Assembly: GCF_035046485.1 (NCBI RefSeq)
Contig: NC_085138.1
Coordinates: forward strand, 331,682,421 to 331,746,420
Length of the DNA: 64,000 bases
Source of the DNA: Aedes albopictus
Lineage: Eukaryota; Arthropoda; Insecta; Diptera; Culicidae
Reading direction: 5' to 3'
Made by a program: the position numbers and the translations under genes. Under the pieces are notes generated by a model. That model worked only from the letters and a program-made list of their open reading frames with translations, was not told where the DNA came from and ran no database searches. Position 1 is the stretch's first letter. The number at the start of each line of letters is the position of its first letter. Shown piece by piece: positions 1 through 10,680 of this stretch.

Positions 1-1835
1 TTTAGAAAAGTGACATAAATCGTGTTAAAAATGTACACCTCTTTCCGTCAACCGGTGAGACAAGGCAAGACAGTCAGTGTTCCATACCTGGTACTCTCAA
101 CAAGAGATGCCACCTACTGAAGCATGGTGTGAGGTAAGCATTTTCCTCGGTGTGAACGACGACGCGACGGACGGCTTCCAGCAGTATCTTTTATGTGCAC
201 AAATTTGTCACGTGGAAGCGCCTCATTTCCAAGAAGTCGTACAAGGCACCCGTCTAGTGCTGGTGCTGCTGCAGCTACCGGCGCAATGCGGGACGAAGCT
301 TTCCATCAAGAGGTGCGAATTCTCTAAGCATCAAGAAAGTGCCAAAAACTTCCTTCGAAAAATGTTTCCGAAAAGTTTTGGGAAATCCCTCTCGCAGCAT
401 GGTTTCGAAAATCAAAGTGAGCAGAAAGTTCTACGAAAGAATGGTATTTGCCACGGGTGGCTTCAACCCTATAGCTGATCCGTGTCGCCATGCAAGAAGG
501 TGGCCAGTCAGGCAGAGGCAAACAGTGTTAACAATTTGTCGCACCACCACAGTGATGTGATCATTATTCAAGTAACAAAGTAGATTCCTGAACGGCAAGT
601 CATGCAGCGTACGGAACGAGCATTAACGCAAAGTGGGATTCATAGAAATTTTATGACCTAAGCAAGAGAACTCCAGAAGGAATTCCAAGGGAATTCCAGA
701 AGGAATTCCAAGGGAATTCCAGAAGGAATTCCAAGGGAATTCCAGAAGGAATTCCAAGGGAATTCCAGAAGGAATTCCAAGGGAATTCCAGAAGGAATTC
801 CAAGGGAATTCCAGATGGAATTCCAAGGGAATTCCAGATGGAATTCCAAGGGAATTCCAGATGGAATTCCAAGGGAATTCCAGATGGAATTCCCTTGGAA
901 TTCCTTCTGGAATTCCCTTGGAATTCCTTCTGGAATTCCCTTGGAATTCCTTCTGGAATTCCCTTGGGATTCCTTCTGGAATTCCCTTGGAATTCCTTCT
1001 GGAATTCCCTTGGAATTCCTTCTGGAATTCCTTTGGAATTCCTTCTGGAATTCCTTTGGAATTCCTTCTGGAATTCCCTTGGAATTCCTTCTGGAATTCC
1101 CTTGGAATTCCTTCTGGAATTCCCTTGGAATTCCTTCTGGAATTCCCTTGGAATTCCTTCTGGAGTTCTCTTGCTTAGGTCATAAAATTTCTATGAATCC
1201 CACTTTGCGTTAATGCTCGTTCCGTACGCTGCATGACTTGCCGTTCAGGAATCTACTTTGTTACTTGAATAATGATCACATCACTGTGGTGGTGCGACAA
1301 ATTGTTAACACTGTTTGCCTCTGCCTGACTGGCCACCTTCTTGCATGGCGACACGGATCAGCTATAGGGTTGAAGCCACCCGTGGCAAATACCATTCTTT
1401 CGTAGAACTTTCTGCTCACTTTGATTTTCGAAACCATGCTGCGAGAGGGATTTCCCAAAACTTTTCGGAAACATTTTTCGAAGGAAGTTTTTGGCACTTT
1501 CTTGATGCTTAGAGAATTCGCACCTCTTGATGGAAAGCTTCGTCCCGCATTGCGCCGGTAGCTGCAGCAGCACCAGCACTAGACGGGTGCCTTGTACGAC
1601 TTCTTGGAAATGAGGCGCTTCCACGTGACAAATTTGTGCACATAAAAGATACTGCTGGAAGCCGTCCGTCGCGTCGTCGTTCACACCGAGGAAAATGCTT
1701 ACCTCACACCATGCTTCAGTAGGTGGCATCTCTTGTTGAGAGTACCAGGTATGGAACACTGACTGTCTTGCCTTGTCTCACCGGTTGACGGAAAGAGGTG
1801 TACATTTTTAACACGATTTATGTCACTTTTCTAAA
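1..1835. repeat. Long inverted repeat with identical arms (about 0.9 kb each)
   Basis: Position x on the + strand matches position 1836-x on the - strand. The outer parts, 1-668 and 1168-1835, look identical wherever I compared them, including all frames translated from them. The arms meet inside a 23-bp satellite that changes orientation near 890. The repeat may continue left of base 1, so its full extent is unknown. Identity this high means a very recent inverted duplication or a fold-back assembly error. The arm is not recognised as a known transposon and no terminal motif is evident. Confidence 0.9.
669..1167. repeat. 23-bp GGAATTCC satellite at the centre of the inverted repeat
   Basis: The unit is GGAATTCCAAG followed by GGAATTCCAGAA (11 + 12 bp). 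It reads on the + strand from about 669 to 890 and on the - strand from 891 to 1167. The left part has about seven AGAA-type units followed by four AGAT-type units. The right part has only AGAA-type units, with two AAAGG variants and one ATCCC variant. Those same variants occur in the same order at 6172-6446. The long open frames here are by-products of a stop-free unit. Confidence 0.95.
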
Positions 1836-2800
1836 CGACGCGACGGCAGAAAATCTCCCTTCTGGCATCAAGCGATCCGCGACAAGGCGTTACTTTTTCT
1901 TACGAGAAGAAAAACGCCCCATCTTCAGAAAGGAGGTAGATCAACTTTTTTATGAGTTAAACTCCCCTTGTTGCTAGTAATGCCACTCTAGACAAAAGGC
2001 TCTCTCCACACTCGCTTACAGGTTCCTTTACAATAGACGATTTTTATAGCGCCGGCCGAAGTCTTCGGTCAGATCCATCCCTTTTCAAGTTCCACATCTC
2101 GTGGTGATAAACCGTGAAGATGTTTACATTCAACCCCAAGCGCCGCGGCCACCGCCGTCGCTGTCCAGTAAACAACAACACCAGAAAAGTCGTATAAATC
2201 GTCTCCCCTTGTAGCTGAGAAATAAATCAGAAAACAATCTGATTTGATAAGAAGCGAAAGGCATCGGCTCCTCCTTCTTCTGCAGCACCGGCAGCAGGCA
2301 GACCGTGGATGACCTCGCTGGGCTAGTTGCACCGAAGCGTTACAAACCGTTTCTCAAGAGTCGGAGCGCGCAAGGGTCTTCTCATCGGTAATTTACTGCT
2401 TCAAATGGTTCATAAATCTTGACCAACTCGTAGTGACATTTTATGGTGCGTTGTATATCTCTTGCCAATGGTGTGCGCCGTTCGAGCGAGTGTCGGTCGG
2501 TTGTTAGGTTCTTGAGGCAGAGCCAACCCTTTTGCGAGGAATTCGGAGCCAAGAGCTGAAAAGAAGGTCGCGAAAATACGCTTTAACTGCAGTTTAAAGG
2601 GATCGTAGCAGTGGTACAGTTTACGACTTCTATTTTATTTGTGGGGAAACGTCTAGTTTGATCTTTGAAAGGGATTACATGTCGACAATTTGCTTTGCTG
2701 GGAATTATTCGGAGTAGTATCATCCAAATACTCTCAAAATTCATTACTGCTACAAAAATTGTTTTGAATATGTTATAAGTCACAACAATACGAGCATTCA
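1836..2800. other. Non-repetitive stretch, no gene seen
   Basis: This stretch has mixed composition, with a GC-richer patch near 2050-2330. The open frames are short (up to 87 aa) and show no recognisable domain, splice pattern or codon bias. No RNA gene or clear repeat is seen. Confidence 0.5.
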
Positions 2801-2892
2801 ACACAACCATGCTGAGGGTGACAAATTGGAATCCCGGTTGGTCCAGGAATTTTTCGTTATGGTAATTTCCTTGACTTCCTTAGGCTTAGAAT
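2800..2892 (+). mobile_element. tRNA-derived SINE fragment, family A
   Basis: It contains CCATGCTGAGGGTGAC followed by a decayed B-box-like GGAATCCCGG and a downstream stretch around TTGGTCCAGGAA and TGACTTCCTTAGG. The same order of blocks appears on the - strand at 24065-24215, and the first block appears at 41268-41300, so this is a dispersed family. The copy is fragmentary, with no clear 5' A box or target duplication. Confidence 0.5.
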
Positions 2893-3640
2893 ATAAGCCC
2901 GTTAATAAACTATGTAGACTCTAAAATTCCTTGGAAAAATTCCCTGAGAAAACCCCCACAGAAGCTTTTGTTCTGAAATTTCTAATGTTATCGTTGGAGA
3001 AACTACATGAAACTTTGTTATGATATCTGCAATGAAATCTTGTGAATCATTTGAGAAAATTTTTAAGAAATTCTTGTAGGAGTCTTAAGTAGAACCCAAT
3101 ATTGAGAAAAAAAAATTCTAGATTGGAATAGAAGGAATACTTAATAAAAACCTTGTAGCAATCTCTTCAACAATTATTCAAGAATTTTTGGAGAATTCAT
3201 TGAATAAATCGCTCAAATGACTTTGTAGCAATTCCAAAAAAATCTTTGAAGAGATTCCTAACGGAATCTTTAGCAGAACTTCTGAAGAAACTCTTTAAAA
3301 AAAATGGCTACCACTTGGCTAATCACTTTAGAACTTTCTGGAGAATTTCATGGAGAAATTCCTGGATGAACAATTAACAAACTTTACTTAAGGAACTTAA
3401 ATTAAGTACTTGGGCAAATAGTTGAGAAAATTTTAAGTGGAATTTTTAAAATAAGTCTCATATGAATTGAATTCTCAAAAATTGTGAGCGAATTCTTCAA
3501 GCAATTGGTTAAGAAGTCTTTGGAAATCACCTTAATAAATCATAGAAAGAATTCCTTTAAAATTTATTATAGGAGCTTTTGTGCGAATCCTTGAAAGATG
3601 TTCTGAAGAAGCAATTCCTGATAAACATGGGGCACATTTG
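2893..3640. repeat. Degenerate GGAATTCC-related repeat
   Basis: AT-rich sequence with recurring diverged words such as GAAATTCCTGGA, AATTCTTGAAG and AATTCCTTTAAAA at roughly 12- or 24-30-bp spacing. It looks like an old, mutated relative of the homogeneous arrays elsewhere in the window. No gene seen. Confidence 0.5.
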
Positions 3641-3791
3641 GAAAATCTATCCAGGGTATGATTTCCCAAGTGGAAAGTGATACACTGCTGCCCGAAATGT
3701 ATGAGGTGTGCAAAAATGTGCGATTTCGGTGATCAATCGGTGATTCCAGAACTCTAAAGGACCAAATTTGATTTCAAAATTACTATATGTA

Positions 3792-4667
3792 CAGGGGATG
3801 GCCAAAATGTTTGGGATAGGCACCTTTTTTTCTCCCGCAAAAAAATTCAACATGATGTAACTTTTCATAGAGTGCATCAAAAAATCTCAAATTTTGACTG
3901 TTTATCAACCTGTTATATGTGCATTATTGGTACAAATTTGGGCTCGATTGAATAGTTTTTCACGAAGTTAGAACCGTTTGGGTAAAACAATATTTTTTAG
4001 ACAACTCATTGTTGAGCTGTCATATCTCGTAAACCAGTGAACCGAATTGAATGATTTTTTTAACGTTTATCAACAATATATTAATACTTAATACAACGTT
4101 ATAAAATGTGATATTTTTTCATGGCGAATTAAGTTATGCCAGGTTGAAATTTTTACCCATATAGAGGAAAATTAGTCAAATTTACAATTCAACACAAAAA
4201 TTACTAAATGTGTTCTTCCTTTAAGCTAAATTGGCTCTAATATATCTGATCAAAGATAACTTGAGAACAGAAGTGGAAAATCTTTGGACATCAACACTAA
4301 AATTTATTGACATTGACGTAAAAAAATTACATTTTTTCGAGAAAAATCCAAAAAGTGTCTATCCATGCTAACTTTTTTCAACGTTCAAAAAGTATCTATG
4401 TTTTAATAGTTTGTAGTTTGTAGCATTTGTATATTGTTAGTGTACGTTCAAAATTTCATTCAATTCGGTTAACTGGTTTCCGAGATATGACAGCTCAAAA
4501 ATGAGTTGTCTAAAAAATAGTGTTTTAACTTTGTGAAAGATTAATCAATCGAGATCAAATTTGTACCAATGATGCACATATAATAGGATGACAAACAGAC
4601 AAAATTTGAGATTTTTTGATGCATTCTATGAAAAGTTGCCTATCCCAAACATGTTGGCCATCCCCTG
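3792..4667. mobile_element. Foldback MITE with CAGGGG ends and TA target duplication
   Basis: The ends are CAGGGGATGGCCAAAATG at 3792 and its near-complement closing at 4667, each bordered by TA (3790-3791 and 4668-4669). The arms pair imperfectly for about 300 bp: 3792-4100 against 4370-4667 share ATGACAGCTCA-type and TTTGAGATTTTTTGATGCA-type blocks. A TA duplication with CA-starting ends is typical of the Tc1/mariner-IS630 superfamily. There is no transposase, so it is non-autonomous. Confidence 0.8.
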
Positions 4668-4796
4668 TATCTCCACCGGTTTTTGAGACTTTTGAAAAAA
4701 GTCCTATTTTATTATTTTTTTGGTTGGATGGGTATAGGATATATTTTTTTTTTTCAAATATTTGAAAACCAGTAGAGATAGGGTAGCGAACCACTA

Positions 4797-4981
4797 GGGT
4801 AGTTGCCGGTATTTTGGAAACTTTTCGCTATAAATCAGTCAATTCCAAACCAATTAACTTGAAATTTTGTACTATACGTATCTCATCGCGTTCCAAAACT
4901 GTGTCAATTGGTTCAAAATTGGCTGAGTTATAGCAGAAAAGTGCCCAAAATAGGACCCCTGCCGAGATGGTTCCACTTCCC
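4797..4981. mobile_element. Small foldback MITE with GGG ends and TA target duplication
   Basis: It starts GGGTAGTTGCC and ends ACTTCCC, bordered by TA at 4795-4796 and 4982-4983. Internal arms pair: TATTTTGGAAACTTTTCGC on the left matches the complement of GCAGAAAAGTGCCCAAAATA on the right. It is 185 bp with no coding capacity. Confidence 0.65.
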
Positions 4982-5082
4982 TATCACATTAAGTTCTTTA
5001 AGACATTTAAATCACCGATTTAGTTTAGAAAAAAAAATGTTTGAAAATTTAATTTGAAACCTTTATTGATTGTTGGCCTTAA

Positions 5083-5435
5083 GGCGAAACTGGAAGGGTT
5101 CCCTCATTTTTTTGGTTTTTGATTTTTATAAAATAACGAAGCAATATTTTCAAAATTGGTTTTCGTCCACATGTAGAGTATGGATCAAGGTATCTTCTGA
5201 ATTTTTTTGTGGTGGAAAATGCTTTCCATTTTTGCAGAAACCTTTTTATTTGTGTTATTTTGTTTAAAAATGGTTTGTGCAAAAACGAAAAACATTTTCC
5301 ACAACGGAAAAAAAATCAGGAGATACCTTGATCTATACTCTACATGTGCACGAAAACCGATTTTGAAAATATTGCTTCGTTATTTTATAAAAAAAAACAA
5401 AAACTAAAAAGTGAGGTAATGGACCCAGTTTCGCC
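5083..5435. mobile_element. Foldback MITE flanked by TTAA
   Basis: The arms begin GGCGAAACTGG at 5083 and end CCAGTTTCGCC at 5435, with TTAA directly outside both ends (5079-5082 and 5436-5439). The two halves are near-complementary over about 150 bp, for example the blocks around TATTTTCAAAATTGGTTTTC and CTACATGTG. The TTAA duplication points to a piggyBac-type transposase acting in trans. It is about 353 bp and non-coding. Confidence 0.8.
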
Positions 5436-5439
5436 TTAA

Positions 5440-5624
5440 GAAAAAGTTCGGCAATTTCTAATGGGATTTTTTCAAGAATTTTCAAAGAAATTCTTGAAGG
5501 ATCATAAAGATGAATCCTTGCAGAAAATTGTGAAAAAAAATCTTGAAAAAGTTTCAGAAGAAACTTTTGGAGAAAAATTGAGAAAATTTTAAAAATTTCC
5601 CAAAAAAGAATGCTTGGAGGTAAG
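5440..5624. repeat. Degenerate GGAATTCC-related repeat
   Basis: A short AT-rich stretch with diverged AATTCTTGAAG and AATCTTGAAAAAG words, ending where the duplicated unit begins. Confidence 0.4.
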
Positions 5625-6164
5625 GTGAGGTAAGCATTTTCCTCGGTGTGAACGACGACGCGACGGACGGCTTCCAGCAGTATCTTTTATGTGCACAAAT
5701 TTGTCACGTGGAAGCGCCTCATTTCCAAGAAGTCGTACAAGGCACCCGTCTAGTGCTGGTGCTGCTGCAGCTACCGGCGCAATGCGGGACGAAGCTTTCC
5801 ATCAAGAGGTGCGAATTCTCTAAGCATCAAGAAAGTGCCAAAAACTTCCTTCGAAAAATGTTTCCGAAAAGTTTTGGGAAATCCCTCTCGCAGCATGGTT
5901 TCGAAAATCAAAGTGAGCAGAAAGTTCTACGAAAGAATGGTATTTGCCACGGGTGGCTTCAACCCTATAGCTGATCCGTGTCGCCATGCAAGAAGGTGGC
6001 CAGTCAGGCAGAGGCAAACAGTGTTAACAATTTGTCGCACCACCACAGTGATGTGATCATTATTCAAGTAACAAAGTAGATTCCTGAACGGCAAGTCATG
6101 CAGCGTACGGAACGAGCATTAACGCAAAGTGGGATTCATAGAAATTTTATGACCTAAGCAAGAG
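5625..6164 (+). repeat. Third copy of the inverted-repeat arm
   Basis: It matches 129-668 directly with a constant offset of 5496 bases and no difference found. It begins abruptly at GTGAGGTAAGCA, so the first 128 bases of the 1-1835 arm are missing. Like the arm, it leads directly into the 23-bp satellite. The unit therefore travels with the satellite and may be its flank or seed. Confidence 0.9.
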
Positions 6165-8245
6165 AACTCCAGAAGGAATTCCAAGGGAATTCCAGAAGGA
6201 ATTCCAAGGGAATTCCAGAAGGAATTCCAAGGGAATTCCAGAAGGAATTCCAAGGGAATTCCAGAAGGAATTCCAAAGGAATTCCAGAAGGAATTCCAAA
6301 GGAATTCCAGAAGGAATTCCAAGGGAATTCCAGAAGGAATTCCAAGGGAATTCCAGAAGGAATCCCAAGGGAATTCCAGAAGGAATTCCAAGGGAATTCC
6401 AGAAGGAATTCCAAGGGAATTCCAGAAGGAATTCCAAGGGAATTCCAGATGGAATTCCAAGGGAATTCCAGATGGAATTCCAAGGGAATTCCAGATGGAA
6501 TTCCAAGGGAATTCCAGATGGAATTCCAAGGGAATTCCAGATGGAATTCCAAGGGAATTCCAGATGGAATTCCAAGGGAATTCCAGATGGAATTCCAAGG
6601 GAATTCCAGATGGAATTCCAAGGGAATTCCAGATGGAATTCCAAGGGAATTCCAGATGGAATTCCAAGGGAATTCCAGATGGAATTCCAAGGATATTCCA
6701 GAGGGAATTCCAAGGGAATTCCAGAAGGAATTCCAAGGGAATTCCAGAAGGAATTCCAAGGGAATTCCAGAAGGAATTCCAAGGGAATTTCAGAAGGAAT
6801 TCCAAGGGAATTCCAGAAGGAATTCCAAGGGAATTCCAGAAGGAATTCCAAGGGAATTCCAGAAGGAATTCCAAGGGAATTCCAGAAGGAATTCCAAGGG
6901 AATTCCAGAAGGAATTCCAAGGGAATTCCAGAAGGAATTCCAAGGGAATTCCAGAAGGAATTCCAAGGGAATTCCAGAAGGAATTCCAAGGGAATTCCAG
7001 AAGGAATTCCAAGGGAATTCCAGAAGGAATTCCAAGGGAATTCCAGAAGGAATTCCAAGGGAATTCCAGAAGGAATTCCAAGGGAATTCCAGAAGGAATT
7101 CCAAGGGTATTCCAGAAGGAATTCCAAGGGAATTCCAGAAGGAATTCCAAGGGAATTCCAGAAGGAATTCCAAGGGAATTCCAGAAGGAATTCCAAGGGA
7201 ATTCCAGAAGGAATTCCAAGGGAATTCCAGAAGGAATTCCAAGGGAATTCCAGAAGGAATTCCAAGGGAATTCCAGAAGGAATTCCAAGGGAATTCCAGA
7301 AGGAATTCCAAGGGAATTCCAGAAGGAATTCCAAGGGAATTCCAGAAGGAATTCCAAGGGAATTCCAGAAGGAATTCCAAGGGAATTCCAGAAGGAATTC
7401 CAAGGGAATTCCAGAAGGAATTCCAAGGGAATTCCAGAAGGAATTCCAAGGGAATTCCAGAAGGAATTCCAAGAGAATTCCAGAAGGAATTCCAAGAGAA
7501 TTCCAGAAGGAATTCCAAGGGAATTCCAGAAGGAATTCCAAGGGAATTCCAGAAGGAATTCCAAGGGAATTCCAGAAGGAATTCCAAGGGAATTCCAGAA
7601 GGAATTCCAAGGGAATTCCAGAAGGAATTCCAAGGGAATTCCAGAAGGAATTCCAAGGGAATTCCAGAAGGAATTCCAAGGGAATTCCAGAAGGAATTCC
7701 AAGGGAATTCCAGAAGGAATTCCAAGGGAATTCCAGAAGGAATTCCAAGGGAATTCCAGAAGGAATTCCAAGGGAATTCCAGAAGGAATTCCAAGGGAAT
7801 TCCAGAAGGAATTCCAAGGGAATTCCAGAAGGAATTCCAAGGGAATTCCAGAAGGAATTCCAAGGGAATTCCAGAAGGAATTCCAAGGGAATTTCAGAAG
7901 GAATTCCAAGGGAATTCCAGAAGGAATTCCAAGGGAATTCCAGAAAGAATTCCAAGGGAATTCCAGGAGGAATTCCAAGGGAATTCCAGGAGGAATTCCA
8001 AGGGAATTCCAGGAGGAATTCCAAGGGAATTCCAGGAGGAATTCCAAGGGAATTCCAGGAGGAATTCCAAGGGAATTCCAGGAGGAATTCCAAGGGAATT
8101 CCAGGAGGAATTCCAAGGGAATTCCAGGAGGAATTCCAAGGGAATTCCAGGAGGAATTCCAAGGGAATTCCAGGAGGAATTCCAAGGGAATTCCAGGAGG
8201 AATTCCAAGGGAATTCCAGGAGGAATTCCAAGGGAATTCCAGGAG
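6165..8245 (+). repeat. 23-bp GGAATTCC satellite array (about 90 units)
   Basis: Tandem GGAATTCCAAG + GGAATTCCAGAA with very little divergence. Units occur in blocks by their last bases: AGAA (6172-6446), AGAT (6447-6690, about 11 units), AGAA again (6712-7940), then AGGA (7964-8240, about 12 units). Neither strand contains TAA, TAG or TGA in the unit, so frames up to 757 codons open in all six frames; three units (69 bp) encode a 23-residue repeat. These frames have no start context, domain or codon signal and are not called genes. Confidence 0.97.
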
Positions 8246-8660
8246 GAATTCCAGGAGGATTACCTGGAGGAATTCCAAGTGAATTCCAAGGAAATTCCAA
8301 GGGAATTCCAGTAGAAATTTCAAGGAAATTCCTAGAGAAATTACAAGGCGATTCCAGGAGGAATTACAAGGCAATTCCAGGAGGAATACCAAGGCTATTC
8401 AAGGTGGAATTCCATAAGGAATTGCAGGGGAATTCCAGAAAGAATTTCAGGAGTATTCCAGTAGGAATTCCAAGGGAAATGCAGAAGGAAATCCAGGGGA
8501 ATTCCAGAAAGAATTCCTGGAATTCCCTTGGAATTCTTCTGGAATATTCTTGGAATTCCGGCTGGAATCCCCTTGGAATTCATCCTGGAATTCCTTTGGA
8601 ATTCCTTCTAGAATTTTACTCGAATTTCTCCTGGAATCTTGGAATTCCACCTGGCAATGA
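8246..8660. repeat. Decayed edge of the 23-bp satellite
   Basis: Units lose regular spacing and acquire substitutions, for example GGAAATTCCTAGAG. The strand sense of the motif flips near 8520. A run of 18 A (8678-8695) follows shortly. This is the pattern expected where unequal exchange no longer homogenises an array. Confidence 0.8.
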
Positions 8661-9141
8661 ATAGTCAGGAAGAATTCAAAAAAAAAAAAAAAAAACAGGA
8701 GGAATTTCAAGGGGCCTCTTTTTCAAACAATCTCACTGTGCAATGCTATCCAAACAATGTTCCACCGTGTCCAACACAAGTCAGAAAAGCGCTGCATCCT
8801 CACGCCTGTAAGTGTTTTATCAAATTAAACATTATGGCGTTCGAGAAAGTTGCTCCTGTTTGTCAGTAGGCAACGAACAATTCAAAACGCGCTCCCTAAC
8901 TGTCTGCTGCTTGCCACCTACACACTTGGATGAAGCCCAAGGACCATGTTTCTCCACGCACCGTACCTTCCTACATGTGAATCTATGTAGGAGCTAGCTG
9001 GAGGCTACCGTCACTGTCACTGGTAGTAGCTCAAGGCAAGACAGACAGGTGTGCTACTCCCAGGTGAGTAGGCAGCTGCGCTGCTTCTAGGCTAGATAAG
9101 AGGCCACCACCAACACTGCCACCGCGTCAAGTTCGCCTACC

Positions 9142-9231
9142 ATGTCGTTTGAGGACGATGACAACGTTTCCCCGGGACAAATTAGGATTTCTACGGAGAA
9201 AATCGTGTACTCGAGGCAGGAAGCACACGGA
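9142..9231 (+). CDS. Candidate first coding exon, unidentified protein
   Basis: An ATG in good context (CTACCATGTCG) opens a frame beginning MSFEDDDNVSPGQIRIS and continuing with ordinary mixed composition for about 30 residues. GAA/GTGAGA near 9231 could serve as a splice donor. The frame stays open to 9396, but the residues past the donor look like intron (lysine-rich, AT-rich). The protein is not recognised and no acceptor or later exon can be matched to it. It could simply be a chance frame in non-coding DNA. Confidence 0.2.
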
Positions 9232-10267
9232 AGTGAGAGAAAGCAAAAGACAAAGTACTGCTCAGCGAGTAAGCAAACAAATGTTTGTTCTGTTAAATTT
9301 AGTGTGAAATTGAAATTGTATCAGAAAATAAAATTTAATGGAACGAAAATTATCGCATTAGCGACTGCGGCACCTTGTGAGCGGGTGTGCTCGTGACGGG
9401 AACTCGCAGGGTACATTCTTTAAAGGGAACTGAGTTTTGTGGAATTTATTGTGATGGGGTGGTTGGGTGCGAATAATTGCTGCTAGGTGATCGTTAGTGA
9501 TTTTACGAGTTGTTTGAGTGTTTATGTTGATGCTTTTAGTACTTTAATAACCGGCTTCGTCAAATGCAAGTCACAAAGAGTTATTTTGTTAAAAATACAT
9601 GCCATATCATAGCTTTTTGGAATGCATAGAATGCAAATGAATCTAAAAATTATAAAATTCACTACGTATTATGAGTTGCCTGATAACAAATGCCCTAGGC
9701 AGTTTGTGTTGTAAAGACCATGCGCTCTGAGTTTAGGGTTTAGTTCTTGATCGTTTCAGGAGCTTTTCCTTATTAAAATTTTCTTGATTTTTTGTGCATC
9801 CTGCTCAAGATCGGATAAAGTAATACAAAAATTGTTAAAAATGCTTTCAGCAAATAACCGTAGAAGTGCCCAAACAGCATTGAGCACTCAGCAATAAGCT
9901 CTGTTTAAGTTTGGATGTAACTACAATAGATAAGTGCAGAAGAAGAAAGCAAATAAATTAAAAGTATGAGTCAGCTTAAATGAGCTGTTGAGAACGTTCT
10001 CACAAATCAAATTGCGAATGAACAGTTTAGTGTTCATTTGGCATTTTCTGAATCTATATCAACAATATTCAAAGGTAAATGTCGTAGCTTCATCACACCA
10101 TGCTAACCTCAATAATTGTAACCCGTGAATTTCTCTCTGATGCAGATCTCAGAAGAAAACTTTCACACGAAACAAAAACCTTTCTTCCGTCGCTTTTATC
10201 AATATCGAAAAATATATAATAAGCTCAGCCCAAATCCATAATTCGCCCTCCCATCCAAGGACAGAAC

Positions 10268-10290
10268 CGTCGTCGTCGTCGTCGTCGTCG
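10268..10290 (+). repeat. (CGT)n microsatellite
   Basis: About 7-8 perfect CGT triplets, followed by CGCCGCCACC. Confidence 0.9.
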
Positions 10291-10680
10291 CCGCCACCGG
10301 ACGGAGCGGGAGCAATATCGACGTCTTCTTTTCCTTTCCGATGCTAAAAGCATTCGCCTTGCTACACCGGAACAACGCTGAATGATTAATGATTGAAACT
10401 CGTTCCGAGAAGCACTCAGGATGTGTCCCGCGAGAGAGAGTCACGCTGCTGCTGCTTCTGATGCTGGTGGTCCGCACGTGTTCGTCATCGTCTTAGTCGT
10501 CGTCTCGTCACCAGTTCCAGTAGGAAAGCTGCTCAAGGGAACTAACTGTTTAGAATTCTGTTTGTTTCGGAATTATTACTTGTTATTACTTAACCTGATC
10601 AGGTGTTCCAATGGGTTCGATGTTTTAAGTGTAGTTTTAATGATTTCTGACCAAAACTATTTGAATTCAGCGTCTCGCTA

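Larger units (their letters stand above)
8700..10680. other. Mostly single-copy-looking DNA
   Basis: Balanced composition without tandem repeats except (CGT)n at 10268-10290. A consensus splice-donor-like CAG/GTGAGT lies at 9061-9069. One weak exon candidate (9142-9231) is listed separately. No other gene signal is seen. Confidence 0.4.

Noticed and set aside
77..478. 133-aa frame present in three copies (also 1358-1759 and partly 5648-5974)
   Set aside because: Conserved only because the DNA was duplicated very recently. No recognised domain, and competing frames overlap it on both strands.
6165..8245. CRISPR array
   Set aside because: No unique spacers; units are contiguous and the genome is eukaryotic.
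6119..8664. Frames of 595-757 codons on both strands
   Set aside because: By-product of the stop-free 23-bp satellite; three units give a 23-residue repeat in every frame.
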